64,000 bases of DNA from Pelomonas sp. Root1237. GTDB taxonomy: Bacteria > Pseudomonadota > Gammaproteobacteria > Burkholderiales > Burkholderiaceae_C. The stretch spans positions 62,001 to 126,000 of the forward strand of contig NZ_LMDK01000017.1 in NCBI RefSeq assembly GCF_001425055.1, read 5' to 3'. Below, piece after piece: positions 50,808 to 58,587 of this stretch. Made by a program: the position numbers and the translations under genes. The first letter of the stretch is position 1. Every line of letters starts with the position of its first letter. The notes beneath the pieces are model-generated. The model was given only the letters and a program-made list of their open reading frames with translations, searched no databases and was not told the DNA's origin.

Positions 50808-50884
50808 GTGAAGAGTGTTCACTTGCGAAGTCAAGCGTTTTGCGAAAAATCTTCACAAGTAGAATGCGTGAAGACTTTTCGCAA
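50808..50884. promoter_or_regulatory. Palindromic operator cluster before the HTH regulator
   Basis: Two inverted repeats: GTGAA-GAGTG-TTCAC (50808-50822), and TTGCGAAAAATCTTCAC (50840-50856) facing GTGAAGACTTTTCGCAA (50868-50884), 16 of 17 bases matching. All share the half-site GTGAA. Typical of an autoregulated phage-like repressor region; the regulator encoded at 50935 is the obvious binder. Confidence 0.65.
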
Positions 50885-50934
50885 CACTTCGAGATCCCCG
50901 CACGACCCCGTGCTGGCAGCGCCACGAGACCCGG

Positions 50935-51312
50935 ATGTCCAGCCCGCCCAACATCACTACGATCCGACGCATCAACGCTCACAGCCTGTTTCAGCAGTAC
51001 GCCGAGGAGCGCATCAGCGCTGGCGAGCCGCCGAAGGGGTTGGAAGCGGCCTGGGCTTCGCACATCGGCGTGAGCGGGGCCACCTGGTCGATGGCCAAGA
51101 GCGGCGCCCGTCCGATCGGTCACAAGCTGGCCAAACAAATCGAATCGCACTGCGGCGTCGAGCAGGGGTGGCTGGACATTGAGCGCGCGCCTCAAGGACT
51201 CAGCGGACCGGAACAGCAATTCTTGGCCTTGGCCCTAAAGGTCTATCGCGCGACGAACAGCGGTGGCCGCAAGGATCTGCGGCGCATGCTGACGGAATTT
51301 CGCAAAGACTAA
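50935..51312 (+). CDS. HTH (Cro/CI-like) transcriptional regulator
   Basis: 125 aa. The N-terminal half forms a helix-turn-helix of the lambda-repressor type (SHIGVSGATWSMAKSGARPI, GHKLAKQIESHCGVEQGWLD). The C-terminus (SGPEQQFLALALKVYRATNS) is a short helical extension without peptidase residues, so it is not a LexA-like self-cleaving repressor. Its gene lies just after the palindrome cluster, so it probably controls itself and the divergent small gene. Confidence 0.8.
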   Translation: MSSPPNITTIRRINAHSLFQQYAEERISAGEPPKGLEAAWASHIGVSGATWSMAKSGARPIGHKLAKQIESHCGVEQGWLDIERAPQGLSGPEQQFLALALKVYRATNSGGRKDLRRMLTEFRKD

Positions 51313-51455
51313 GCCGCGAGATTCCGTCCAGGTCCAGGCGCAGCCTTTGCGGGCTAGAGCTCGCCCCGTCTTCGCCGGGCGCAAGCGCTAGACGGGCCGA
51401 CGGCATTCGCCTCGGATGGCCGTCGCACTGGTCAGCCTTGAGTGAGAACCGACAT

Positions 51456-51666
51456 TGTTGGGTCTCGTTTAGCGCCGTAGGCCCCGGCCTTGGATGGCAG
51501 GCAGTTGGCGCGCTTCAGCTCACGCAGGTCTGACGCGGCGTCTCATTCAGTTCTGTATTCGACCGAGCGCTCGTCACTTAGCTCTGAATTTCGAACCGGC
51601 CTTATCGAGCCATACCGGAGTTTGCTCCGTTGGTCTGGGAGTCAAGGCGATCGCATGCAACGCCAC
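51456..51666 (+). repeat. 210-bp dispersed direct repeat, right copy
   Basis: Same orientation as 27087-27296. Three internal 17-bp sites at 51520, 51543 and 51574 keep the 23- and 31-bp spacings of the left copy. Together with 51313-51455 and 51667-51737 it fills a stretch without genes. Confidence 0.85.
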
Positions 51667-51737
51667 ATGAAGTGACGAACGTGCGCGAAGCCTACTGGCT
51701 GCCGCGCACGCGGTTTGAGCCGACGTAGCCGCGCCCG

Positions 51738-53357
51738 CTACTCCCCTGTTAGCTCAACGAACAACGGCGCCCTACCCCCGCCCGGACCGGTGGGGAATCC
51801 TGCGTAGGCCTTTGAAACTCGTTGACAGTAGGCGCGGTTCTTCTCGACGAAAACCTCAATTCCGCATTCAACGTCAATGTGCCTGGGGCCGGGGTGACTC
51901 GTAATCAGCTCACCGGTGTTCTTGACCTTGTCCAGCTCGATGACCCAAGGGTTGAAACCGTGAGCTCGGTAAGCTGATTCATAGCGGCGCGCGTCTTTGG
52001 AACTGAGCACGGCCATGCGTGACTTGTCGATGGAGCCATACGTCGATTTCAACTGTGCGATTTCATCGGTTGGGCAAGTTTTGCCGTCCCAAGCCCAGCC
52101 CCCTAGCAACTTTCGAATGCTCTTTCCATTAGCGTCCGAGACGTCGATCGAAAACTGTGAAAGTTGCGCAGCGCTGTGATCAAGATGCTGGTGAATCCGG
52201 AACTGAAAGTGGCGCACGTCTTGCCCAAAGAACGTCACATCGGGCGTGCCGTCAAGTTGACCTAGAAAGCGTTCAACCTCGGATCTCCAGAAGCTCTCGA
52301 ATCCGACAAAGGCGGCGAACGCGCGAATCGTGTAGTCCCACGAAGGACCCACTTTCGGACTGGACTTGGCGTTAAAGAAATACCTATTCGTGCGCGGCGC
52401 ACTAGGCCCTAGGTCTTGTGCGACAACACACCGCTGCATCTCTGCCAGGTCGTGCACCAAGTCGTTCTTCGGCCAAGCACCGATTGAGAACAATTCTTTG
52501 AGCGGCCGGGTCTCCAGGATTGCCGAGATTTTCTCCGGCGTACCCATCCGCATCGTTGCGAACGCAAACTCGACCTCTTTGCACTGACTCGTCAGCCAAT
52601 CGAGCACAGACGCCTCTTCTTTCCAGCCCTCGTACCGATGGCTCGGAGGTTCGACATCGTCGCCTTCATCAAGATCAGCGGTCCGCAAGGCCTGGCTCAC
52701 ACCATCGATGGCTTCGTCACCAATTCTCCACATGCACAAAATCGCCAAGTCCTCTTCGCCGATGACTGGCTCGAACTGAAGAAGTGCAGCGCGAACTGCC
52801 GGGATCAATTTCGATGCTTTCCTCAGGTCATTGACTACCGACAACATCGCTCCTTCCTTCGCTTGAAGAAGGCGCGTGTCCGGGCAAAGCTTGGGCAGAC
52901 TATCCACTGGCAACAAGACTCGCTCATCAACTTTGACGCTCCCCTGCTCCGCACTCACCTCAAATCCTTTGACGTTGACCGTTGCGGCCGCTCGAAAGAA
53001 CGCAAGCGGCGTGTCCAACTCGTGCCAGTGCGTAGAGACGACAAAGCACCTCAGCTTCTGCTCGTCGACGTGCTGCGTAGTCAGGAACGCGGAGATGTAC
53101 TTGCTGAGCTCATGCAGCGCTTGGCGAGCAGCTTGATCGCTTCTCTTGACCTCGATGATGACGAAACATCCATAGCGGTCCTTCGCCAGGATGTCCAAGG
53201 CGCCGTTTGCACCCTGCATGCTCTTGATCGAATAGTTGGTAGCAACCAGCGCCAGTCCAGGCTCGATCAGTCCAAGATTCGCGGCTAGGTAGTCACGAAG
53301 TTTGTCTTCGTTTCGGAATAGTCCCAGAACAGGCGTCTGATTCACTTTCACTCCCAT
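51738..53357 (-). CDS. Predicted nuclease, DUF91/NucS-like N-terminal domain
   Basis: 539 aa. The N-terminal 130 residues have a PD-(D/E)xK core: LDILAKDRYGCFVIIEVKRS, with catalytic Asp and the ExK pair, preceded by EDKLRDYLAANLGLIEPGL as in NucS/DUF91 proteins. The rest (about 400 aa, including IGEEDLAILCMWRIGDEAID) is unrecognised. Lower GC than neighbours and placement in the island suggest horizontal transfer and a defence-type role, which is inference. Confidence 0.7.
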   Translation of the reverse strand: MGVKVNQTPVLGLFRNEDKLRDYLAANLGLIEPGLALVATNYSIKSMQGANGALDILAKDRYGCFVIIEVKRSDQAARQALHELSKYISAFLTTQHVDEQKLRCFVVSTHWHELDTPLAFFRAAATVNVKGFEVSAEQGSVKVDERVLLPVDSLPKLCPDTRLLQAKEGAMLSVVNDLRKASKLIPAVRAALLQFEPVIGEEDLAILCMWRIGDEAIDGVSQALRTADLDEGDDVEPPSHRYEGWKEEASVLDWLTSQCKEVEFAFATMRMGTPEKISAILETRPLKELFSIGAWPKNDLVHDLAEMQRCVVAQDLGPSAPRTNRYFFNAKSSPKVGPSWDYTIRAFAAFVGFESFWRSEVERFLGQLDGTPDVTFFGQDVRHFQFRIHQHLDHSAAQLSQFSIDVSDANGKSIRKLLGGWAWDGKTCPTDEIAQLKSTYGSIDKSRMAVLSSKDARRYESAYRAHGFNPWVIELDKVKNTGELITSHPGPRHIDVECGIEVFVEKNRAYCQRVSKAYAGFPTGPGGGRAPLFVELTGE

Positions 53358-53445
53358 GATGCAAGCTCAATCTTCGGAACTTCACCGATCCTATGACCTC
53401 GGCACTAGGTCGACCGCATCAACCTGGGGCTTCCGTTAAGGCCCG

Positions 53446-53496
53446 CAGCAAAGAAAGAGCCCCCGCTGCCTGCCAAGCAAGCAACAGGGGCGGGGA
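53446..53496 (-). terminator. Terminator after the EF-Tu paralogue
   Basis: Minus strand: CCCCGC (53495-53490) pairs with GCGGGG near 53461-53466, extended by CTG/CAG pairs, followed by CTCTTTCTTTG. Lies just beyond the EF-Tu stop. Confidence 0.65.
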
Positions 53497-53508
53497 AGGC
53501 TCAGCCTT

Positions 53509-54702
53509 TCAGCCGAGCACTTCAGTCACGATGCCGGCGCCAACGGTCTTGCCGCCTTCACGCATGGCGAACCGCATGCCGTTCTCGATCGCGACGGGCT
53601 TGCTCAGCTCGAAGCTGATCAGAGCCTGCGCGCCGGGCTCGACAACGCCGGCCTCGGCGTCGACGCTGATGACGCCGGTCACGTCAGTCGGGCCGAAGAA
53701 GAACTGCGGCTGGTAGCCGGAGCCGAACGGCGTGTGGCGGCCGCCTTCGTCCTTGCTGAGAACGAAGATCTGGGCACGCCCCGTGCGGTAAGGCTTCAGC
53801 GCGCCAGGCTTCACCACGACCTGGCCGCGCACGACGTCGTCACGCTTGACGCCGCGCAGCAGCAGGCCCACGTTCATGCCGGCACGGCCCTCAGCCACGT
53901 CCTTGTGGAAGGACTGCACGCCGGTGACCACGACAGGCTCATCGCCGGCCGAGCTGAGCCCGACGATCTCCAGGACGTCGCCCACACGGATCACGCCGCG
54001 CTCAACACGACCACTGACGACAGTGCCGCGGCCCGCGATGGTGTGCACGGCCTCGACGGGCATCATGAACGGGCTGGCGTAGTCGCGCACCGGGTCAGGG
54101 ATGCGCGAGTCCAGTGCGTTCACCAGCTCGACGATGCATTGCACGTCCGGGCCATCCAGCTCGCCACGTTCAGCGGCGGCCAGCGCCTTCATGGCGCTGC
54201 CGAAAACGAAGGCGGGCTCCGTGTAGCCATGGGTGGCCAGCAGAGCGCCGATCTCCATCTCGATCAGCTCGGCGATGTCGGCGCGGTCGCTCTCGGGCAC
54301 GAGGTCCATCTTGTTCACGAACACCACCATGTGGCCCACGTTCACCTGGCGAGCCAGGAGCACGTGCTCGATGGTCTGACGGGCGGCGCCTTCGGTGCCG
54401 TCCACCAGCAGGATGGCGCCGTCCATCTGCGAGGCGCCGGTGATCATGTTCTTGATGTAGTCGGCGTGGCCCGGGCAGTCGATGTGCGCATAGTGGCGCT
54501 TGTCCGACTCATACTCCACGTGCGAGGTGTTGATCGTGATGCCGCGCTCGCGCTCTTCCTTGGCGTTGTCGATCTGCCCATAGGACAGGGCACGGCCGCC
54601 AAAGCGTGCGGCCTGCACGGAGGTGAGAGCGGCCGTCAGCGTCGTCTTGCCGTGATCGACGTGACCGATCGTGCCGACGTTGACGTGGACCTTGGTGGTC
54701 AT
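53509..54702 (-). CDS. Divergent elongation factor Tu paralogue
   Basis: 397 aa, three EF-Tu domains. GTP-binding motifs are intact: GHVDHGKT (13-20), DCPGHAD, NKMD, and GSA; the effector region reads [15 protein letters not shown]. Outside these it departs strongly from housekeeping Tuf: short N-terminus [28 protein letters not shown] in place of the usual helix, a rebuilt '[20 protein letters not shown]' segment and a shortened 185-210 region, though domains 2 and 3 are well kept. GGAG precedes the ATG. Probably a functional alternative EF-Tu, perhaps resistant to toxins that attack the normal one. Confidence 0.92.
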   Translation of the reverse strand: MTTKVHVNVGTIGHVDHGKTTLTAALTSVQAARFGGRALSYGQIDNAKEERERGITINTSHVEYESDKRHYAHIDCPGHADYIKNMITGASQMDGAILLVDGTEGAARQTIEHVLLARQVNVGHMVVFVNKMDLVPESDRADIAELIEMEIGALLATHGYTEPAFVFGSAMKALAAAERGELDGPDVQCIVELVNALDSRIPDPVRDYASPFMMPVEAVHTIAGRGTVVSGRVERGVIRVGDVLEIVGLSSAGDEPVVVTGVQSFHKDVAEGRAGMNVGLLLRGVKRDDVVRGQVVVKPGALKPYRTGRAQIFVLSKDEGGRHTPFGSGYQPQFFFGPTDVTGVISVDAEAGVVEPGAQALISFELSKPVAIENGMRFAMREGGKTVGAGIVTEVLG

Positions 54703-54822
54703 GATGTTTCTCCAGTTCATTGGTGAGTGAAAAGCCGGTTCGGCCCACTGGCCAGGTGGACCTATCGGCGGGGTGTCGGCGCGCGCGCCAGACCTGGTGT
54801 GCCCGCTTGCGCGGACGAATAC

Positions 54823-54863
54823 AAAAAAAGCCTGCGGGGTGTGGGCCACCCGGCAGGCTTTTT
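54823..54863 (-). terminator. Terminator-like hairpin T2 in the EF-Tu leader
   Basis: Minus strand: AAAAAGCCTGC pairs with GCAGGCTTTTT and is followed by more T (TTTTTTTGTA). It lies 120 bp upstream of the EF-Tu start, in the same direction, so transcripts must pass it to reach the gene. Confidence 0.8.
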
Positions 54864-54912
54864 CAATTCGCCTGAAGGATGGACCTCCAGGCACACGCAG
54901 GCCCGGAGGGAT

Positions 54913-55005
54913 CTACACGGACCACTCCACGAAGGGGACGCACAGCACGGCGCTGGTTGCAGCGCGTGCGGCGAGGAATGAGGACGAATCTCGATCGAGG
55001 CTCAT
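54913..55005 (-). CDS. Candidate leader peptide 2 of EF-Tu, 30 aa
   Basis: ATG at 55005 with GGAG 9 nt upstream, reading MSLDRDSSSFLAARAATSAV then LCVPFVEWSV and TAG. The stop is about 50 nt before hairpin T2. No run of one amino acid stands out, so if it is an attenuator it would sense general translation speed rather than one tRNA. Confidence 0.4.
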   Translation of the reverse strand: MSLDRDSSSFLAARAATSAVLCVPFVEWSV

Positions 55006-55030
55006 GGCCTGGGTCTCCAACGGACGACGG

Positions 55031-55069
55031 AAAAAACAAAACCCGGTGGCTTGCGGCCTACCGGGTTTC
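55031..55069 (-). terminator. Terminator-like hairpin T1
   Basis: Minus strand: AAACCCGGT pairs with ACCGGGTTT around an inner GGCC-GCAA-GCC type loop, followed by TGTTTTTT. It lies between the two candidate leader ORFs. Confidence 0.78.
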
Positions 55070-55107
55070 ATTGAACTCAGGAGGCCGAGCCTCCGGATGG
55101 AAAAGCT

Positions 55108-55212
55108 CTAGGGAAGCAGTGCTGCGTCATACGCCGCGCGCAGCGAATCCACCGCTGCATAGCGGGTCGTCGATGCGGTTTGAGCGCGTTGTGAGGTCAG
55201 GAGCTGCTTCAT
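55108..55212 (-). CDS. Candidate leader peptide 1, 34 aa
   Basis: ATG at 55212, reading MKQLLTSQRAQTASTTRYAA then VDSLRAAYDAALLP and TAG, ending 38 nt before hairpin T1. No clear ribosome site. It repeats the layout small ORF then hairpin seen again before EF-Tu. Could be chance; the rest of 54703-55322 has no other gene. Confidence 0.3.
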   Translation of the reverse strand: MKQLLTSQRAQTASTTRYAAVDSLRAAYDAALLP

Positions 55213-55322
55213 GGCGTCCGAAGGCTAACACCCTGATGGGCGGGAAGCAACGGAGGCGTTGTGCGCGCGCAGCAGCTCGGATACCCGAGCCGCAAACCTA
55301 TCCTCTGGCAAGGACGCCTAAG

Positions 55323-56057
55323 TTACGGCTTCGACCGGCTGTCCACGATGCGGAGCAGGAGGCTCGCCAACATGACCTGTTCTTGGGCTTCTCGGATGTC
55401 GTCGATGGTGACTTCCCGATGCGAAACCGGGTTCTTGAAACATCCGATCGCGCCCGCGAACAGGTGAGCTCTGGACTCGCGCTCGCCCGCCGGCTTTGTC
55501 ATGTCGCTCAGCGGCCCGTTGTTCACATTGAAGGCTTGGCGCATCAAGTCCATCCCGACTTCTTTGTCCAGATATTTGCCTGCAGCTCGCACCGCAATCT
55601 CTACCGCGCGGAAGGCCTTGAACACCGCCGTGCCCGGATCGCCGCGCACGATGTCAAGCCAGACCTCTTCACGGATCGCCGGATGCAGCAGCGCCTTCGG
55701 AAACTCAAGGCTGCCGACGTAAGTCCTGAAGGCGGTTTCGTCCAAGAGCGTCTCGGCTCGTCGACTCAGCCGCACCCAGCCAGACACCGTTGACTCGATC
55801 TTGGGGACCAGCAGGCCCTGGACGCAAAGCCAATTCCAAGCCTCGGCAAACGCGGCCTCGGCGTCGGCCCGCTTGTGGGCCGGGTATGGGCACTGCATGT
55901 CGACCCGATCCTGAAAATCGGAGGTGAACGCCGTGGGGTGAACTGAACCGTTTTGCAGTCGCTGGGCAGCCAGCCGCAATACCGTCGAGGCCAGTTCTTC
56001 GGGTGCAAGCCGAAGCAGAACCTCAACGCCGGGAATCATGGATCCGAGGGTGCTCAT
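55323..56057 (-). CDS. TIGR02391 family protein
   Basis: 244 aa. The C-terminal half matches the TIGR02391 pattern: FPKALLHPAIREEVWLDIVR, GTAVFKAFRAVEIAVRAAGK, GMDLMRQAFNVNNGPLSD, HLFAGAIGCFKNPVSHREV, with the conserved KNPxSH near the end. The family is frequent in mobile islands and contains a HEPN-like helical fold; activity is unproven. Reads in the same direction as the EF-Tu paralogue. Confidence 0.82.
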   Translation of the reverse strand: MSTLGSMIPGVEVLLRLAPEELASTVLRLAAQRLQNGSVHPTAFTSDFQDRVDMQCPYPAHKRADAEAAFAEAWNWLCVQGLLVPKIESTVSGWVRLSRRAETLLDETAFRTYVGSLEFPKALLHPAIREEVWLDIVRGDPGTAVFKAFRAVEIAVRAAGKYLDKEVGMDLMRQAFNVNNGPLSDMTKPAGERESRAHLFAGAIGCFKNPVSHREVTIDDIREAQEQVMLASLLLRIVDSRSKP

Positions 56058-56098
56058 GAACGCAGTCTATGCCGCGCATAACCAGGCGCACTCAGGCT

Positions 56099-56833
56099 CT
56101 ATACGAAGAAGTGCTCGTCGGCCATGGCCTCAAACTGCCCAACTATTTCATCAAGAAAGTCTCCAGTTGCTCGCGCGTAAGCCGCGAAGTCTTGCGCGGA
56201 AATAAATAGGTCTTGCCCGGCAAGCGGAAGGCGCACATGAGACGCCGTGTAGAGCTCAGGGGCGTCCGGCATTAGCTCCCGCAACGACGGATCTTCGAAG
56301 AGATCCGGGCGCAACGCGCGCAGTTGCGTTGCCGAAGATCCAGCGCCGTGCTTGGCGGTGTTGGCGACGAGGCGTAGCTCGTCGACTCGCTGCCAGGATG
56401 GGAGCGCACGCAGATCTACGCGGAAGTGCCTTCGGTACCAGTCAGCGACGACGTCGAGCTTCGTGTCAGAAGGTGGGTTGACGTCAAAGCTGGCGTCGCG
56501 ACACAAGTCGCAAAGCAGTTGCTCCAGCAGGTGGAAAAGTCCAACGGCATACAGCGTCAGCGAGGTCCGGCGCAGACTGTCCATGGTGTTGTAGAACGCC
56601 TCGCCAGCCTCTTGCGCTCCGTCGGCGAAGTCACCAAAGTCCCCGTCAAATTCGTGTGAGGCGGGTTCGGCGCCAAGGCGGGCAAACTCCGCCTCTGCGA
56701 TCCGGCTTGCACGTTCGTTCAGGCCCGAGAACACGGGCAGGATTTCCGTCTGGACGGTCTCGGTGTAGCCCGCCACGTAGGGCACAACCCCATGTCGGAT
56801 GCGCCGAGAAAGATAGTGTCCAGTTACAGGCAT
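56099..56833 (-). CDS. Uncharacterised helical protein (possible HEPN-like)
   Basis: 244 aa, helical, no signal peptide. LYAVGLFHLLEQLLCDLCRD followed by ELRLVANTAKHGAGSSATQL resembles the N-x-x-KHG helix of HEPN-like proteins, but the RNase motif RxxxxH is not properly spaced. Sits 41 bp upstream of the TIGR02391 gene on the same strand, so the two probably form a unit. Confidence 0.6.
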   Translation of the reverse strand: MPVTGHYLSRRIRHGVVPYVAGYTETVQTEILPVFSGLNERASRIAEAEFARLGAEPASHEFDGDFGDFADGAQEAGEAFYNTMDSLRRTSLTLYAVGLFHLLEQLLCDLCRDASFDVNPPSDTKLDVVADWYRRHFRVDLRALPSWQRVDELRLVANTAKHGAGSSATQLRALRPDLFEDPSLRELMPDAPELYTASHVRLPLAGQDLFISAQDFAAYARATGDFLDEIVGQFEAMADEHFFV

Positions 56834-57055
56834 TGGTCTCGTCGCCGGTTGTAGTCAGGCTGAATGATGCTAGTCGGTCTGACCGCCTCTCCACCTGGGC
56901 TTTCTTGCGGTTTACGGCGCAGGCTTCGAACTCGCCAGCGGCCCGGATACGGCCCCGGCGTCGCTTCACTGAGCGTCAGCGGCCGCCGTTGGCACCGCGT
57001 GACGTGGCATCGTCTTCGGCATATCCTGCGCAGCAAGCTCATTCGCCTGCAATCA

Positions 57056-57223
57056 TGCGTCCGCTCAATCACAAGCAGATCTTTCTGGATACCTTGCGGC
57101 TGTATTTCGCGCCGCTGGTCGGCGCGGTCCGTGGAGCCTGCAGGGAGGTGACGTTGGTCCACAGAAGCATCGAGCGCCGACGGCGTCTTGAAATCGGGGC
57201 CTCCGACGGGCCGAATCGCTGAG
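57056..57223 (+). CDS. Possible small protein, 55 aa
   Basis: Starts MRPLNHKQIFLDTLRLYFAP then LVGAVRGACREVTLVHRSIE. The first 30 residues look like an amphipathic membrane-associated helix found in small Burkholderiales proteins, but there is no ribosome site and the basic C-terminus looks random. Low confidence. Confidence 0.3.
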
Positions 57224-57403
57224 CGCCGGCACACGACGGCTTCCGCCGGACCCCTGAACACAGTCAGCTCACTGTGCTCGCAGTGCAGCGAGTGCCGCGG
57301 TCGAGCGACGGGCGCGCCATAGGGCCCTTGCCATATACTTTGCGCACTTGCTGCAGGAAACGCTGGCTTTGCCTCCACCCGCAGACAGACGCTAGTTCGA
57401 GAA

Positions 57404-57434
57404 GCCCACCTTCAACCGGTGGGCTTTTTCTTTT
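57404..57434 (+). terminator. Intrinsic terminator, possibly of a small RNA
   Basis: GCCCACC-TTCAACC-GGTGGGC followed by TTTTTCTTTT on the plus strand. About 65 nt upstream is TATACT (57333-57338), so a short transcript of about 90 nt is possible; no coding gene precedes it. Confidence 0.75.
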
Positions 57435-57493
57435 CTGGTCGTAGGCGACGCGAGGCGCTCGGGACTGTGCTGCGGCGGCCCCGCACCCCACAG

Positions 57494-58585
57494 CTAAGAC
57501 GGCATCGCTTCGTCGCCTGGATCCGCCATCTCATCTCGATCCCACTGTGTGGGCACGCGGAATTGAAGGCTTTGGTCCCGACCTTCGAACTGAACGCCAT
57601 CTGGGCCGAACACCACCTGAATGACACCAGGCCGATGGAAGACATCCCAGCTCAGCGGGTTGGTCGCATAGTGGTTGTGGAACACCATCAGACCGTCGCT
57701 GATCCCTTCGCTTGGGACGCCGATGGGCTTCTCGCGCTTGTCGGGCTTACCGAACTCGCCCTGCCCCCATACTGAATGGATGACCCCATCCCTAGCGACG
57801 GAGGACATCGCAACAGCTTTCCCCCACGTGGCCGTGCAAGAAAAAATCACCGCGCTGACCTCCCGCCAACGGTCGTCCAGAAAGAGCCCCAGATCGATCA
57901 CTGCGCCGTTGTCCTTCTTGATGTCGCCAAGCTTCACGCCGGGCGGTCCGTTGGGGTACCGCGATGGGTTCGCCTTGTAGGCCTGTTCGTCAACGTAGTA
58001 GTCGTAAAGCAGCGCTTGGATAGGGCGGTCGTACTGGTGGTTGAAGAACGGCTGTTCAAAGGGTGCAACCGCGATGACAAAAGGCTTGCGGGGCACGTGG
58101 GGTAGCGCTCGATAAGTCCTCTCGTACTTGCGGACCTTGCTGAGCAGGGCGTTGGCAAGCCGGATGATGGCGACTCGGTTCAGTGGCCAGAAATCACCCT
58201 TCTCGATCAGCTCGATAGGCTTGCGCCCCCATTCAGGTTCAGCTCCATCGGCCTCATTCGCGGTGACGGCCTCGACGATGACTTCGCCGAGAGGCGTCTT
58301 GAGCCAAAAGTCAGGGCTCGGATGGGCCCAGTCCATCTCAAAGCCGTAGTCCTTGAAAAGGCCGTGCAGGTACACCTCCCAGAAGCAGGAATTGAAGGTG
58401 CGCTGGAACTGGTCTACGAACTTGCCATCGCGATCTGGAAAGCCGTCGGCCCAATCTTTCACGACCGCTACCTCACCCGCCCGCTGCATGATCTGCACGG
58501 CCTTGAAATTTGGGTGCAGATGCTCGGCGTCCACGATCGGGGTGAAAAGATCCACGCAGCGCGCCACGGGTTGGTAGACGCGCAA
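57494..58585 (-). CDS. Predicted nuclease-fold protein ('glycosaminoglycan attachment site' type)
   Basis: 363 aa. After DLFTPIVDAEHLHPNF comes FNSCFWEVYLHGLFKDYGFE, then SPDFWLKTPLGEVIVEAVTA: the E...DF...ExA arrangement of a PD-(D/E)xK-like fold, as in proteins often mis-labelled glycosaminoglycan attachment site. The start is uncertain (TTG at 58585 or GTG at 58555). It ends the leftward run from the transposition genes (2 bp gap), so it may be cargo transcribed with them. Confidence 0.7.
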   Translation of the reverse strand: MRVYQPVARCVDLFTPIVDAEHLHPNFKAVQIMQRAGEVAVVKDWADGFPDRDGKFVDQFQRTFNSCFWEVYLHGLFKDYGFEMDWAHPSPDFWLKTPLGEVIVEAVTANEADGAEPEWGRKPIELIEKGDFWPLNRVAIIRLANALLSKVRKYERTYRALPHVPRKPFVIAVAPFEQPFFNHQYDRPIQALLYDYYVDEQAYKANPSRYPNGPPGVKLGDIKKDNGAVIDLGLFLDDRWREVSAVIFSCTATWGKAVAMSSVARDGVIHSVWGQGEFGKPDKREKPIGVPSEGISDGLMVFHNHYATNPLSWDVFHRPGVIQVVFGPDGVQFEGRDQSLQFRVPTQWDRDEMADPGDEAMPS

Positions 58586-58587
58586 TG

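Larger units (their letters stand above)
56834..57493. other. 660 bp with only small or doubtful elements
   Basis: No full-size gene. A 55-codon plus-strand ORF (57056-57223) and a promoter-like TATACT with a terminator at 57404-57434 are noted separately. The long minus-strand frame to 57378 is low-complexity and rejected. Confidence 0.5.

Noticed and set aside
53734-54726. 330-codon plus frame opposite EF-Tu
   Set aside because: Shadow of EF-Tu, rich in His/Asp/Val as expected from reverse reading.
56099-56833. Reading the helical protein as a HEPN RNase toxin
   Set aside because: The RxxxxH catalytic motif is not correctly spaced (R to H is eight residues apart), so toxicity is not claimed.
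56824-57378. 184-codon minus frame
   Set aside because: Arg/Pro/Ser-rich with no ribosome site and no homology-like pattern; judged random.
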